A stretch of DNA of 64,000 nt from Benincasa hispida (GCF_009727055.1 NC_052357.1:21090908-21154907), one strand, 5' to 3'. Shown: positions 36,377-48,703, counted from the stretch's first letter. Numbers and translations are program-made. Notes: a model not told the origin generated them from the sequence alone.

Positions 36377-39300
36377 ATGGCGACAAGGAATCGAACTGCA
36401 CAGTTTAGAAGGCACAGGGACGCTGTGAAGAGCGTCCGTGCGCCTTTATCTTCCTCCGCAGCTGGTTCGAGCGGGCCGGTTATTGAGATGGTGAGTTCAT
36501 CTCTTCTTCGTTCAAAGCGCTCTTCTTCATATGCTCCTCTTAGCACTGAAGATCCAGGTCCTTCGAGGTATATATTCCTTTTCTCTCCTAACATTTCTCC
36601 CAAAGTTGAAATTTCCTCTGTTAAATTCTTTCCTTAGCCATGCGGAGTATCAGGATGGAAAATTGAACTTCTGCTGTGAATTAGAACTTCTTACTTATTT
36701 GCGCCAGGGAAGTTTTCTTGAATCAAATGCTTATCTGCGACATTATTTTGCTAGAATAGTTCTGGTGAAATTTTGAACAGTAGATAACCGGACATTATCA
36801 ACGTATTCTTGCTTTTTTTCTCCTTCCCATACCTACTTGGGGCTCTCACTTAAAATGTTCTAACTTTGTGCCTTTAGGAATTCTTATCGACGCATGCATA
36901 AGAGATTAGAAAGGAAATACAGAATTGGGAAAATTAATGAACGGATGTTTATCTATGCTTTAGCTCTGTTCATTTATGTTTTGAAGATGCTTCAGTTTTG
37001 TCACCGAGTAGAATAAATTCTCCTTTTGTATTATACATTTCTTGCATCAAATGTATTATGTATTTTGATGAAATATAGAGAGGAAAAGAGGAAAAACAAC
37101 ACACAGTTACGTGGAAATCCTAGTACAGGGAGAAAAACCACGGTATAGAATTCTTTCTTATTAGTTAATCTGATACCCAAAGTACACAGAAGCATAACAT
37201 ATAAATAGACAATAGGAAACCATAGAGGCCTACAAAATTACATAAATGCCCTTAGGTTAATAACCCTATTTTCAACACTCCCCTCAAGTTGGGGCATAGA
37301 TATCAACAAGGCCCAACTTGCTTACAATAGTCAAAACTTTGTCTTAGTAACCCCTTTGTAAGCACATCTGCAACTTGCTGATTTGAAGGAATATAAGGGA
37401 TGCATATGTTTCTACTGTCCAGTCTCTCCTTAATGAAATGTCTGTCAATCTCTACGTGTTTAGTTCTATCATGTTGAACCGGGTTATTTGCAATACTGAT
37501 GGCAGCTTTGTTGTCACAAAACAATTTCATCGGAAGTTCATTATCTTGTTGGAGATCAGATAACACTTTCTTCAACCATATTTCTTCACATATCCCCAGA
37601 CTCATGGCCCTATACTCAGCCTCAACACTACTTCTAGCAATGACTCATTGTTTCTTACTTCTCCAGGTGACTAGATTACCCCAGACAAACGTACAATACC
37701 TAGACGTCGACTTTCTGTCAACAACAGAACCTGCCCAATCAGAATCAGTGTAGGCTTCAATAGATCATTTATCGGATTTTTTGAACATCAGTCCCTTGCC
37801 AGGGGTTCCTTTCAGGTACCGAAGGATACGTTCAACAACTGTCATATGATTCTCACAGGGAGCCTACATAAACTGACTGACAACACCTACTGCATAAGAA
37901 ATATCTAGCCTTGTGTGGGACAAGTAGATCAACTTTCCGACCAATTGCTGATACCTCTCTTTATTAACAGGAACTCTATCATTTTTCTCACTGAGCTTCG
38001 CATTGTACTCTACAGGTGTGTCAACAGGTTTACACCCAGTCATGCCTGTTTCTTTTAGTAAGTCCAGAGTGTATTTTCGTTGAGAAACTGAGATACCTTC
38101 CTTTGATCGAGCCACTTCTATTTCAAGAAAGTATCTTAGCTTACCGAGGTCTTTAATTTCAAACTCTTCGGCCATCTTTGTTTTGAGCCTCATAATCTCA
38201 TCATCATCTCTAGATAGAACAATATCATAAACGTAGACAATAAGAACAACTATCTTACCTGATCTCGACTTTTTTGTAAATAGAGTGTGATCAGAATGCC
38301 CCTGAACATGCCCCTGTGCTTTCACAAATGTTGTAAATCTGTCAAACTAGGCCCTTGGAGATTGTTTCAACCCATATAGCGACTTTCTTAGTCTGCACAC
38401 CCTGTTTTTGAACTGACTCTCGAATCCAGAGGAGGACTCATATAAACTTCCTCTTCAAACTCCCCATTCAGAAACGTATTTTTAACATCAAATTGGTGTA
38501 GGGGCCAATCCTTATTTACGGCAACCGACAAGAGCACTCGGATAATGTTTAGTTTTGACCACGGGAGAAAAGGTTTCAGAGTAGTCCACTCCATAGGTCT
38601 GAGTAAAGCCTCTTGTAACAAGCCTAGCCTTGTACCGATCGATCGTCCCATCTGACTTGTATTTTATAGTAAACACCCATTTGCATCCAACTGTCTTGTG
38701 CCCTTCAGGTAGAACCACCTGTTCCCAAGTTCCATTCTTCTCGAGAGCTCTCATTTCTTCCATAACAGCAGACTGCCATTTTGGTTTGTCCATCGCAACA
38801 CTTATGTTATTTGGAACCATCAAAGTGTCCAGACCGGTAGTGAAAGCTTTGAACTCAGGTGCCAGATTGCTATACGTCATGTAACTGTGCATAGGATATT
38901 TAGGACATGAACGAGTGCCTTTCCTTAAAGCAATAGGAAGATCGAGCGAGGCATCACGATCCTTCAACTCTCCAGGCTTTTCACCATGATCGGTTATCTG
39001 TGTATCAAGAATTTCAGTAGTATCCTCCACATCATCATTAACCGGTATAATTTCATTCTCAGCTGTCTCCTCTTCTGCCATACTTTCAATATTACCACTT
39101 CCTTCGCCCTTATTCTGCCTGCAATTGTCAGTCTCCGTACACACATCAACATCATTAGTTTTAGGAATACACGTGCCTGGATCTGATGGCGGGTCTAACT
39201 CATGTATTGGAGCCGGCGGTTCTGGTTCGACAGGTGACATTACTACCTTCCTAAGATTCTTCCTATAGTAAGTTATCCAAAGAACTTGATTGGTAGGAAG

Positions 39301-42300
39301 GACCGAGTCGTCATGCTCAGAACTGGGACTAGATGAAATATGAATAGGAGCTGACTCTAAGGGAATAGCATAAGAGGACCAATTAGTCTCTCCACTCATG
39401 TTCTCCCCCTGAAGATGACTAACAGGGAAGAACGACTGATCCTTGAGGAAGGTGACATCCATGGAGACACAGTATTTACGAGATGACTGATGATAACACT
39501 TATACCCACGTTGGTGAAGTGGATACCCAACAAAGACACACTTCTGAGCACGAGGAGTAAATTTTGTGCGGTTTGGACCATGGGAATGAACAAAGGCAAT
39601 GCAACCAAAGACCCGAAGGGGGACATTGGAGATTAACCGAGTGGTTGGGAAGGATTCTTTAAACAGATCCAAGGGAGTATGAAGGTTAAGGACACGAGAG
39701 GGCATCCGATTAATAAGATGGGCAACAGTAAGAATGGATCCCCATAGATATGACGGAAGAGTGGCAGATAACATAAGTGATCGGGCTACTTCCACCAGAT
39801 GACAATTTTTCTGCTCGGCTACTCCCTTCTGTTGCGGAGTATAAGCACATGAGCTCTGGTGGACAATACCCTTAGAGACAAGAAAATCCCTGAAGGAGGT
39901 GTTGAAGAACTCTCGCCCATTATCACTCCGTAAAATTCCAATCTTCGCATTGAACTGAGTCTCGACAGTTGTATAAAATTGTTGGAAGATGGATGACACC
40001 TCAGATTTGTCAGTGAGGAGGAAGACCCAAGTAAGGCGAGTGTGGTTGTCTATAAACGTGACGAACCAACGTTTACCAGTAGAAGTGATAATTGGTGAAG
40101 GGCCCCAAACATCACTATGAACAAGAGTAAAAGGACTCGAGGATTTATAAGGCTGAGATCGAAAAGGAACATGATTTTGTTTGGCACGAATACACACATC
40201 GCAATTTAAAGAGGAAGTATTAACATTGCGAAATAAATGCGGAAACAAATACTTCATATATTGAAAATTTGGATGTCTTAAACGGAAATGCCACAACATA
40301 AAGTCATTTTCAGAAGTAGAAAAATTTAATGACATAAAACCAGTTCTATGATCATCTCTAGAGGAAGCATCTTTAGAAAGGAAATAGAGTTACCTATCGT
40401 GTCGAGCAGTGCCAATCGTCATCCCGATTTCAGATCTTGAAACAAAATGGAGTCAGGTGAGAAAATCGGCTTACACTTCAGATCCCTTGTAATTTTACTA
40501 ACAGATAACAAATTATAAGAGATTTTAGGCACATGCAAAGTATCACACAAAACTAAACCGTCAAACGGAGAGATATGACCTTTCCCTGCAACAGGGGCAA
40601 AGGACTCGTCTGCAATTCGAATACGCTCATTTCCCGCACTCGGGTTGTAAGAAATAAACAGATCTGAAGTGTTGGTAGGATGATATGTGGCCCCTGAGTC
40701 CACAATCTAAGGTTTTTTTACCATTGATTTGATACTAACAAGCCCAAATGAAGGAAAATTACCTGATTGTGCAATAACACTCACCCCAACCATACTCAAA
40801 CTGTTCTTACTGTCAATTGAAGACTGCTTCTGAGTATGTTCATCTGCTGAGTCACTCACTAGGGCACGACCAGTGTTTGATTTGTCATGAGACTGTCATC
40901 GTCTGCTGTTTGGGGGTCTCCCGTGAAATTTCCAACACTGGTCCTTTGTGTGCCAGGGCTTCTTACAGTGCTCACACACAGGAGGGAGTTTTTTATCGCC
41001 ATCAGCACTGGGTGACTTTGCAATGAAAGCAGTTGCATTAGTTGTAGTAATAGGGTTATTCATGGCGCATGACCAATCCTCTTCCAATCGTATTTCGGAG
41101 CAAACTTCTCTAAGAGAGGGTATAGGACGTTGGCCCAATATTCGACTACGGACAACATCGAACTTAGGATTTAACCCTGCCAAGAAAACATACACACGGT
41201 CTGCTTCTTCAAGTTTCAAGTATTGGGCCCCGTCTTGCGTGCAGTTCCAGACAATCTTTCGACACAGGTCCATCTCTTGCCAAAGCATTGATAATTTGTT
41301 AAAATAGGATGTAACATCCATGGACCCTTGTTTGCATTCATGGACCTGCTTGTGAAGTGTATATAGTCGAGAACATTCGGTCTCTTTGAGTATAAATCCC
41401 GTGCAGCCTCCCAGATATCCTTGGTGGTTGCAGTATACAATAATGGTTTGTCTATTTGTGGTTCCATAATATTAACGAGGATAGAACGTAACAGCGAATC
41501 TTCCCCTTTCCAGATCCGTTCTTGAGGGTTGCCTGGGACCAACTTTGGAATCTCCCCCGTCAAGTACCCAAATTTGTGACGTCTTTCCAAGGCCATTCCG
41601 ATCGATTGAGACCAGGAGAAATAATTTTGGCCATTTAATTTTTTTCTTACAAAAAATCCTGTAGAGTTGCCTATCGAGCCAGATAAATAAGAAGCATTTG
41701 GCAAAATAGAGAACGAATTTACCGAATTCTCCGAGTAGACTGGTTGAACTGGTTGGGGATTTGCGTCGAGAATCGTATCCAAGTCTAAAAATTTTTTTGT
41801 TGGAGATAAGCCAACCGTTATCGAACGTCATCAGGGCATTGGGTCGAGCAACGAGGGGCTGAAAAAGAAGCAGCCACCGACGGCTAGACAGATGTTGCCG
41901 GTGGCTGCAAGTGGTCCTCGTATCTGCCCGGTGCATAAGGTGGCATCAGCTGGTTCGAGCGGCTGAATGGCTCGATTGGCACCTGGTTTGACCGACTGGA
42001 AGGCTCAAACGAAGTACTTGACGCAGACGACAACACCCTACTGCTATGGCGATCGATCAGACCTGGCGTGGAGGATTCGAACGGCGCGAGCGGCGTGGAC
42101 AGCAGCAACCCATTACTGGACTCGATCGGCTTCGTCTCCGTTCGACCATCGAAGGCAGCACCTCTCTGGTATTGATCTCCGATCGTGGCTTCTGTCTGGT
42201 GCAGAGACTCCCATCGACTACGGCTCTCCATTGACGGCTGGCCTCGACTCTCCATTGACTGCAACTGGACGGCTGAAATCAGCTCCGGAAGTGCTGCTTG

Positions 42301-45300
42301 AAAGCATTCCTTTATAGCCGCTTGAATGGCTGTCTTCATGTCAACACTTGACGTTCCATCGGCTGAAGAAGACTGTGGTTGGTTCTCTTCCATGACGGCT
42401 AGGGTTTCGTCGCCAGCTCTGATACCATGATGAAATATAGAAGAGGAAAAGAGGGAAAACAACACAGTCCTGTGGAAACCTAGTACAGGGAGAAAAACCA
42501 CGGTATAGAATTCTTTCTTATTAGTTAATCTGATACCCAGAGTATACAGGAGCATAATATATAAATAGACAGTAGGAAACCCTAGGGGCCTACAAAATTA
42601 CATAAATACCCCTAGGTTAATAACCCTATTTTCAACATATTCTACATTTTTGGAAGTTATTTTTCTGAATCCACAATCAGTTTTTTTTGTGTTCCGCATT
42701 CGAGTCTACAGATATAGATACGAGACACGAATAGGACAAGGCGACACGCCCTTTTTAAAAAATCTAGGGCACAATACGATAAGGACACTTTATTAAAAGT
42801 AAATGGGTTGATACATTTATATGCTTAGAAAATTAGTTTGATGTATTTTACATTCAAAATTTATTATTATTGTCATATATCTTTTTAGTCTACTCAATAA
42901 GTGTTCTATGCACGTGTAACACCTTTGTTCCATCAACAAGTGTCGGATACGTGTCCGACACTTCTGACACGCCAGCCAAATCAAAGTGTCTGTGCTTCTT
43001 AGATATGAGTACACCATTTATTTCTGGTATCTCAACAACTAGTTTTAGTTTTAGGAAAGTATCATGTCCTCCAATTATTATTATTATAAAGATAATTGGA
43101 ATTGGACTTGAAGATTTGTAATTCTTCAAGCTGTTTGACATAATCAGACCTCAGCAGGAAATTTCTTAGTGCTTTGTTCTCTGCTTTAGGATGAGTTGCA
43201 AATGAGAAGTATAGGTCTCTTATGACGTTTCATTAATGGACTCTGAATTTGGGAAGGAAACGCCTCAGCAGGAATTTCTTGTGCCTTTTTCTTCGCTTTA
43301 GGATGAGGTGCAAATGACAATATAGGTGTCTTCTCGATGTTTCATTAAGGGACTGGGAATTTGGGAAGGAAGGAAACGCTCGCTGAGAAAATGGTGTCAG
43401 AGAGTTGAGGTTAATGAATTTACCAAAATTGCAGGATACATTCCAACTGGTTGAGAACTACCGGGAATTTCAGTTTTCAACTTAGAATGAATCTGCTTAG
43501 AATCCGAAGTTTTCTGTCTGAGTATGTGACATATGTTTAGCAAAATATTAACTCCTACCCTCCTGACTGTTAATATTGTATCTATGGTGCAGCAGTGACG
43601 CATTTATGGTGGGTCTACCTCCAGCTTGGGTGGATGATTCTGAAGAAATAACTGTTAATATACAGAAGATTCGTAGGAAGATGGCAGAGTTAGTCAAAGC
43701 TCATTCTAAAGCTTTAATGCCTTCTTTTGCTGATGGAAAAGAAGATGAGCATACAATTGAGGCACTTACGCTAGAGATTACCAATCTTTTGAAAACCTCT
43801 GAGAAGAGGTTGAAGAAAATTTCTAGTACTGGGTCCTCAGAGGATATTAACATAAGAAAAAATGTCCAGGTATGCTTGAACCTCACTAAATTTTGTGCTT
43901 ATGGTAACCATTTCGTTTTTAGTTTTTGATTTTTGAAAATTAAGCCTATTTCTTCCTCATTTATTACAATGATTTAATCTTTCTTAAGTACAATGGTTGA
44001 ATTCTTAGCCAAATTCTAGAAACAAAAACAACATTTTAAAAGCTACATTTTTTAGTTTTAAAAATTTGGCTTGATTTTTTAAACTATTGGTAAAAATAGA
44101 AAACAAAGGACTAAATTTAGAAATGAGGTAGTGTCTATAAGTTTAATTTTCAAAAACAAAAATAAAAAACAAAATGGTTATGGAGGCTAAATAATTCGAT
44201 TTTGGAGCTGAGTTATTGTTCATCTTTTGGTATAGTTTGTTTATGTCATTACATTTTTCTAGCTATTGTTCATAGTCTTTGTTGTTGGACCCTTTTTGTG
44301 CTGCGGGGAAACTAATGTATAAAGTTCCAACAAACCTTTCACCTCCCTCAAGTGCTTCTGGATTCTGTTGTTCGAGCTCTTTTGACAGTTTGTTCCTTTT
44401 TGTGATGATTTGACTCCTTTTCTTAACAGCGTTCTCTTGCTACAGAGCTTCAGAATCTTTCAATGGACCTTCGTAGAAGACAGTCAATGTATCTGAAACG
44501 TCTGCAGCAGCAAAAGGAGGTTAGTTCCTTGTGTTCACAATGGATGTTTAAAAGTTTTGACTTGGAAGTTGGCATATTTAAAATGAGTTTCATCCTTTTG
44601 TTCCCACTCCACAGTTTTCTTATACTTCACATTCGTCTATTGAAAATGGGTTACATATGGGAATAAGAAACTGCTTTACCATTTTGAGAATTCTCTCCCC
44701 ATTACATTTGTTCTGTTCGTCTGTCGTTTAGGGTTCTATTCTTGGTAAAATCTGTAATTTGGTGAATAGTAAGTAATTTTTCTGGAGCCATGTCAATTGA
44801 AACACTGTTCTTTTTAGTAAGTGACGCTTAATTACTTTTGTATTGCAGGGACAAGATGGAATTGATTTGGAGATAAATCTAAATGGAAACAGAACTGTCC
44901 AGGAGGATGATGGATATGATGAATTTGTATGTGCTCATATCTTTGGCTACTTAGGCATATTAAGACCGAAATTTTCTCCTGCAAGGGATATTCGAAAACT
45001 CAAAGCACAAAATAACATGTTGTTTTAACTCCAATGTTTTTATGATTGCCAAATCTTTTTGGGTGTTCCATGTGATAAGTGGATGGTGCTTCAGTCTCCC
45101 CCTATTTTATAACGGTTGATTTCGTTATTCACATGCCTGGGCTGAATGTCTTATTGTTTTGTATGCTTGGATAGCAAACTTTCGACTGATAATTCTTTTG
45201 GATGTGGTTTTATGGTACAATATATCATTATCTATCACTTCTCTTTGATTGGTTCTGTTGTGTGGGAATTAGGGAACCAATGAAAACCAAACGATGACAT

Positions 45301-46444
45301 TAGATGGGCAGCACATTCAGGGAAGGGAGAAAGAGATTAAACAGGTTATGGAAGGTTCTTGAAAATCCTAATCGCGAGACTAACTATTCACAATGTGATA
45401 AATGTATCCTTTTACCGTGTAGGTTGTGAAATCGGTAAATGAGCTCGCCCAAATTATGAAGGATCTCTCAACCCTTGTTATAGACCAGGTTAAAACCCAT
45501 ACTCTTTTAACGTGTATTAAGCGTTTTTTTCCCTTTTTTTTTTTAACATGATCATCAATCAGGGTTTACAATCCACTAATGAACGATGTTGATTCTATCA
45601 GGGTACCATTGTCGATAGAATTGACCACAATATTCAGAATGTTGCTGCTTCAGTTGAAGAGGGCTTTAAGCAGCTACAGAAGGTCTCTCTCTTTCAAAGA
45701 AAACTTTCATTTGTGAGCGAAAAACTGAGATATCATATAGTTCCGTTTGATAACCATTTGGTTTTTAAAAATTATGTTTGTCTTCTCACAATGGTTTTCA
45801 TATTTTGTAAAGAAATATCAAAACTTGTAACTAAATTCAAATTTCAATAACACTCTGAAAAAAAAAAAAAAAAAACAGGGGCACCTCTTTGAACCATAAC
45901 CATCTTTCGGCTGACCTAGCATCCTTCGTCCCTTGGGATCAACCAAGATGTAGTGGAGGAATATTCACCTGTTGTCTATCGACTACTTCTTTTGGCCTGA
46001 TCTTAGGTCCCGACTCACCCTCCATGAACAATCCTTGTGGAGGAATCCTCAATTTTCGAGACATTGGATTCTCACCAATGTTTACATCACTCAAACTGAC
46101 ATCCTCACTTCCACTTCAAGTTTTTGAAAACTATACATTTTCATTTTGAAAACATTCTTAAAAAGTAGATAACAAAACAAAGATCCCGTTAGTTAGGAGT
46201 AGTGTATATAAGCTTAATTTTAAAAAACCAAATGATTATCAAATGGGATGAGCTTAAAAATTTCATTATTGGTGATTTAATGATGATTCTGGGGAAAGTA
46301 TGAGACCTGATGGGTTGGATGTTTTGGCATCTGCAGGCAGAGAAGAGTCAGAAGAATGGAGGAATGGTAAAATGTGCAACAGTGCTGGTTATTATGTGTT
46401 TCGTAATGCTGGTTCTGTTGATACTGAAGGAGATCATTATGTAA
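36377..46444 (+). CDS. SYP4: SYP4-group syntaxin (SYP41/42/43, Tlg2-like Qa-SNARE)
   Basis: Trans-Golgi network Qa-SNARE for vesicle fusion in secretory and vacuolar traffic. Eight exons: 36377-36567, 43593-43869, 44430-44519, 44849-44926, 45273-45344, 45423-45488, 45602-45682 and 46337-46444. They total 963 nt, giving 320 residues and TAA; SYP41-43 are about 320. Motifs: [20 protein letters not shown] at the start; [13 protein letters not shown]; then [16 protein letters not shown]-terminal helices to about residue 190; SNARE helix about 229-290 with the zero-layer Gln at the end of exon 6 (VIDQ followed by [13 protein letters not shown]); and a C-terminal membrane anchor ([20 protein letters not shown]). 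All borders are GT-AG. Exon 2 has a CAGCAG double acceptor. Intron 1 (7 kb) contains a copia element and intron 7 a plastid rDNA piece. The coding frame is intact. Confidence 0.95.
37066..37277 (-). repeat. 3' LTR of the intronic copia element
   Basis: Direct copy of 42428-42637; element-sense ends are TGTTGAAAATAGGG and ATATTTCATCA. Confidence 0.92.
37303..40703 (-). pseudogene. pol of the intronic copia element, broken
   Basis: The protease segment opens with the aspartic site [10 protein letters not shown] (40703). A 607-codon frame (40335-38512) holds the zinc-binding HLRHP-type pre-integrase part, integrase motifs ([32 protein letters not shown]) and the start of reverse transcriptase ([20 protein letters not shown]). 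The frame then shifts. Later pieces carry [18 protein letters not shown], and at 38224-38235 a catalytic box that reads YVYD instead of YVDD. The RNase H part is at 37605-37303 ([13 protein letters not shown]). The stops, shifts and altered catalytic Asp indicate an inactive copy. Confidence 0.88.
40896..42393 (-). pseudogene. gag of the intronic copia element, broken
   Basis: Begins [16 protein letters not shown] at 42393 with a Ser-rich N-terminal part. A frame change occurs near 41890. The gag core is at 41782-41330 ([30 protein letters not shown]). Another change near 41320 is followed by [13 protein letters not shown] and a zinc knuckle [14 protein letters not shown], ending at about 40896. 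Confidence 0.82.
42428..42637 (-). repeat. 5' LTR of the intronic copia element
   Basis: Same ends as the 3' LTR; followed in element sense by the primer-binding site at 42415-42427. Confidence 0.92.
43150..43378 (+). repeat. Diverged tandem duplication (~113 bp unit) in SYP4 intron 1
   Basis: Two neighbouring copies both run from cctcagcaggaa through tttaggatgag-tgcaaatga and ttcattaa-ggact to aatttgggaaggaaa, at 43150-43261 and 43263-43378. Confidence 0.75.
45851..46115 (-). pseudogene. Plastid 23S rRNA gene fragment (NUPT) in SYP4 intron 7
   Basis: On the minus strand the sequence reads gtgagtcgggacctaagatc, then tagtcgatagacaacaggtg, aatattcctccactac, gggacgaaggatgctaggtc, agccgaaagatggttatg and ggtgcccctg, followed by a T run. 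These are consecutive landmarks of plastid 23S rRNA with scattered substitutions. Divergence shows an old transfer, not contamination. It lies wholly within the intron, between exon 7 and the membrane-anchor exon, and the SYP4 splice sites are kept. Confidence 0.85.
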
Positions 46445-47560
46445 CTAATGTTTTACCTTTTGGCTTATCGCTGCTTAACATTTTGAGAACTGTAGGCAGC
46501 CAATCAGCAGATGCCTTTCCTGTTGTGTATTATTCTCAAAGTTTTGGAATGTGGCATTGTAGAAATCATTTGCTTTGAAATATCTCATTACCTTGTTCGT
46601 TTCCACAACTATGAAAAGCAAAGTTTTACTCAAAAATAAAAATTTCAGTTTTGTCATTAATTAGTAAAACAAATGTGTACAGAAAAACTGGATAATGTGT
46701 TTGTATACGGAGAGGAAAAAGTTAGTATAAAATGGGAAGTCAGGAACGTGACATATCATTCATTTAAAGATGCTTTTGATATCTAAACTTTCACAAAAAT
46801 GACAATTTAATTCATAAACTTTAGTTAGTAATTCATAAACTTTAGTTAGTATTGATTAAGTTCATGTATTTTCTAATTAGTAACAACTTAGTTAGCTTTT
46901 GAATTTTAATAAGTAAAAGTTTAGTCTTTCTAATTTACAATTTATTATAATTTAGTCACTATTTTGAAAATATTATTATGACTTAAATTGATTGAAAATC
47001 AAATTTATTGAAAAAATTTTAATGAAATTTTTTTTATGTATATAGATTCATAAATTGATTGAAAATCAAATTTATTTATAATCTATAAAAATTAAGTTGT
47101 AACTTAATAAGAATAAAATTTTATTCCACTAACGGGATGAGTACATGTATGGCGAGAAAAACATGCGCCTGTTTATAGTATTAAAAAATAATTTCATAAG
47201 ATCTAAGTTTAGAGAAAACAAAATATCGAATGGGTGCATTTTCCACTTACGGGTGAGATACATGTATTTAGAAAATACACTTTGTTGACAATCTTAAATA
47301 TGATTCCATAAGAATCAAGTTCAGAAAAAATAATTGAAACTTTAGACAGACAACACTAAGGAAGATATACATACTATATCTATCTATTTATATACTATAT
47401 CTATCTATTGAAACTTTAGACATTTAAAATTTTATTTGGAAGGAGTGTGACAGAGAATGACGATGTTTGGTTAGATATTTAATTGGATGAAGATAGATTT
47501 GATTAGGTAAAATTAGAAAAATACTGTGGTTTTTAAAACTATTTAGAAAAATATTGTATT
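46445..47560. other. 3' flank of SYP4 and AT-rich spacer, no gene recognised
   Basis: Begins with the likely SYP4 3' UTR. From about 46780 it contains half of an 'acaatttagt' foldback repeat (aaactttagttagta twice in tandem at 46806-46850). Near 47370-47410 is a short duplication of atactatatctatctatt. Nothing coding. Confidence 0.45.
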
Positions 47561-47586
47561 TTTTTTAACTCAGTATTGTCGAGTTT

Positions 47587-47652
47587 AGGAAGTCGAGTGT
47601 TCAAAACTCGACAAGGCTAAGTCGAAGTCGAGTTTTTAACACTCGACTTCCT
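47587..47652. repeat. Strong hairpin with 26 bp arms
   Basis: The left arm (47587-47612) and the reverse complement of the right arm (47627-47652) agree at 25 of 26 positions around a 14 bp loop. The core unit gtcgagt/actcgac is repeated within each arm. Confidence 0.85.
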
Positions 47653-47914
47653 TCCCTCATTTATTCAATCTTTTTTTTTTTCCCTATTTTATTATTTTAA
47701 TACTCTACCTCCCTTTTTCATTTTATTATTTATTATATTTCACCTCATTCACTTTGTTATTATTTTTTATCACCATTTTCTCAACTTAACTCTAAGATTA
47801 GGAAGCACATATACTTCTAATTGTGCAGAGAATTAGTATCAGATATGAATACGTCCAGATACATGTCTGATACGTGATTTGAAGTATCTGATTTTTTTAT
47901 TTTTATTTTTATTT

Positions 47915-48020
47915 TTCAGATCAGGTTGCTGTTCAAGTTAGTGAAGTTATTTCATTGTAATTAGACCTAACAAGAACGGAATCACGCTCTGTAGGATTTG
48001 AACCTACGACATCGGGTTCT
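47915..48020 (-). pseudogene. Plastid trnW-CCA 3' half and downstream spacer (NUPT)
   Basis: In minus-strand sense the piece contains aacccgatgtcgtaggttca followed by aatcctacagagcgtg, the T arm and acceptor 3' side of plastid tRNA-Trp. After it come attccgttcttgttaggtc and gaacagcaacctgatc, which resemble the plastid trnW-trnP spacer as I remember it. Homology stops in the anticodon arm near 48020, so there is no complete tRNA. Confidence 0.75.
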
Positions 48021-48164
48021 AGGACCGACCGACGCCTCACCTGCACAGGTACCTACGTAGTGTAGTGTCGGTAGATACGTGAAGAGGATACATAGGTCAT
48101 TTTTTTTTTCGAATTTAAGCCCAATCATTTAAAAAGCCTAACCCACAACCATTTTATTTTAGTG

Positions 48165-48390
48165 TATGTTTAGGAGTGATTTTAAAATCATAAAAAATCA
48201 CTTTTTCCATTTTTAAAATCACTCGAAAACACATTTTTAGTTACTCAAAATTAATTTAATTTTCAATTTTACACTTTTTAATGCAATTTTCATATCATCA
48301 AAATTATTTTTGAAGAGTTAAACATGTTTCACGGTGATTTTGAAAATGACAAAAGTGATTTCAACAATTTTAAAATTACTTCCAAACATA
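48165..48390. mobile_element. Small foldback MITE (tatgttt-gaagtgatttt family)
   Basis: Left end TATGTTTAGGAGTGATTTTA; reverse complement of the right end TATGTTTGGAAGTAATTTTA. Arms of about 70 bp contain repeated aaatcac units. Non-coding. Confidence 0.7.
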
Positions 48391-48703
48391 AAAGTCCATT
48401 TAAATGGAGCAATCCAAAGCAAAATAAATTAAAAATGATGAAACATAAAAAATTAAAAAAAAACCGAAACGTAATTAAATCTTCATTCTTCCCTTCTCTC
48501 TCACAATTTAAATCATGATTCACACTCCTTTCATCCTCAACTTCATTCTTCAATCTTCATCTTCTACTTATTTTCTACCATCTACTCTAGTCGCTCAACA
48601 ATCACTCGACGTTACTAGATTTCTTTTTCAAGTTTTCACTATCTTCTTGAATCTATTTTAATCTAACTTAAAATAAGTATTATAGCAATTAGTTAGACAT
48701 TAT

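Larger units (their letters stand above)
37066..42637 (-). mobile_element. Ty1/copia retrotransposon inside SYP4 intron 1
   Basis: A 5.57 kb element in antisense orientation to the host gene. The two LTRs (37066-37277 and 42428-42637) are about 210 bp and roughly 92% identical by eye. Target duplication is TATTT on the left and TATTC on the right. In element sense the LTR ends TTTCATCA and is followed by TGGTATCAGAGCT, a perfect initiator-tRNA primer-binding site (42415-42427). CTTGAGGGGAG forms the polypurine tract just before the 3' LTR (37278-37288). It encodes gag and pol with several breaks. Confidence 0.93.

Noticed and set aside
41967..42317. Plus-strand frame of 116 codons inside SYP4 intron 1
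   Set aside because: Antisense shadow of the copia gag region.
45889..46149. 86-codon plus-strand frame in SYP4 intron 7
   Set aside because: It is the antisense of plastid 23S rDNA.
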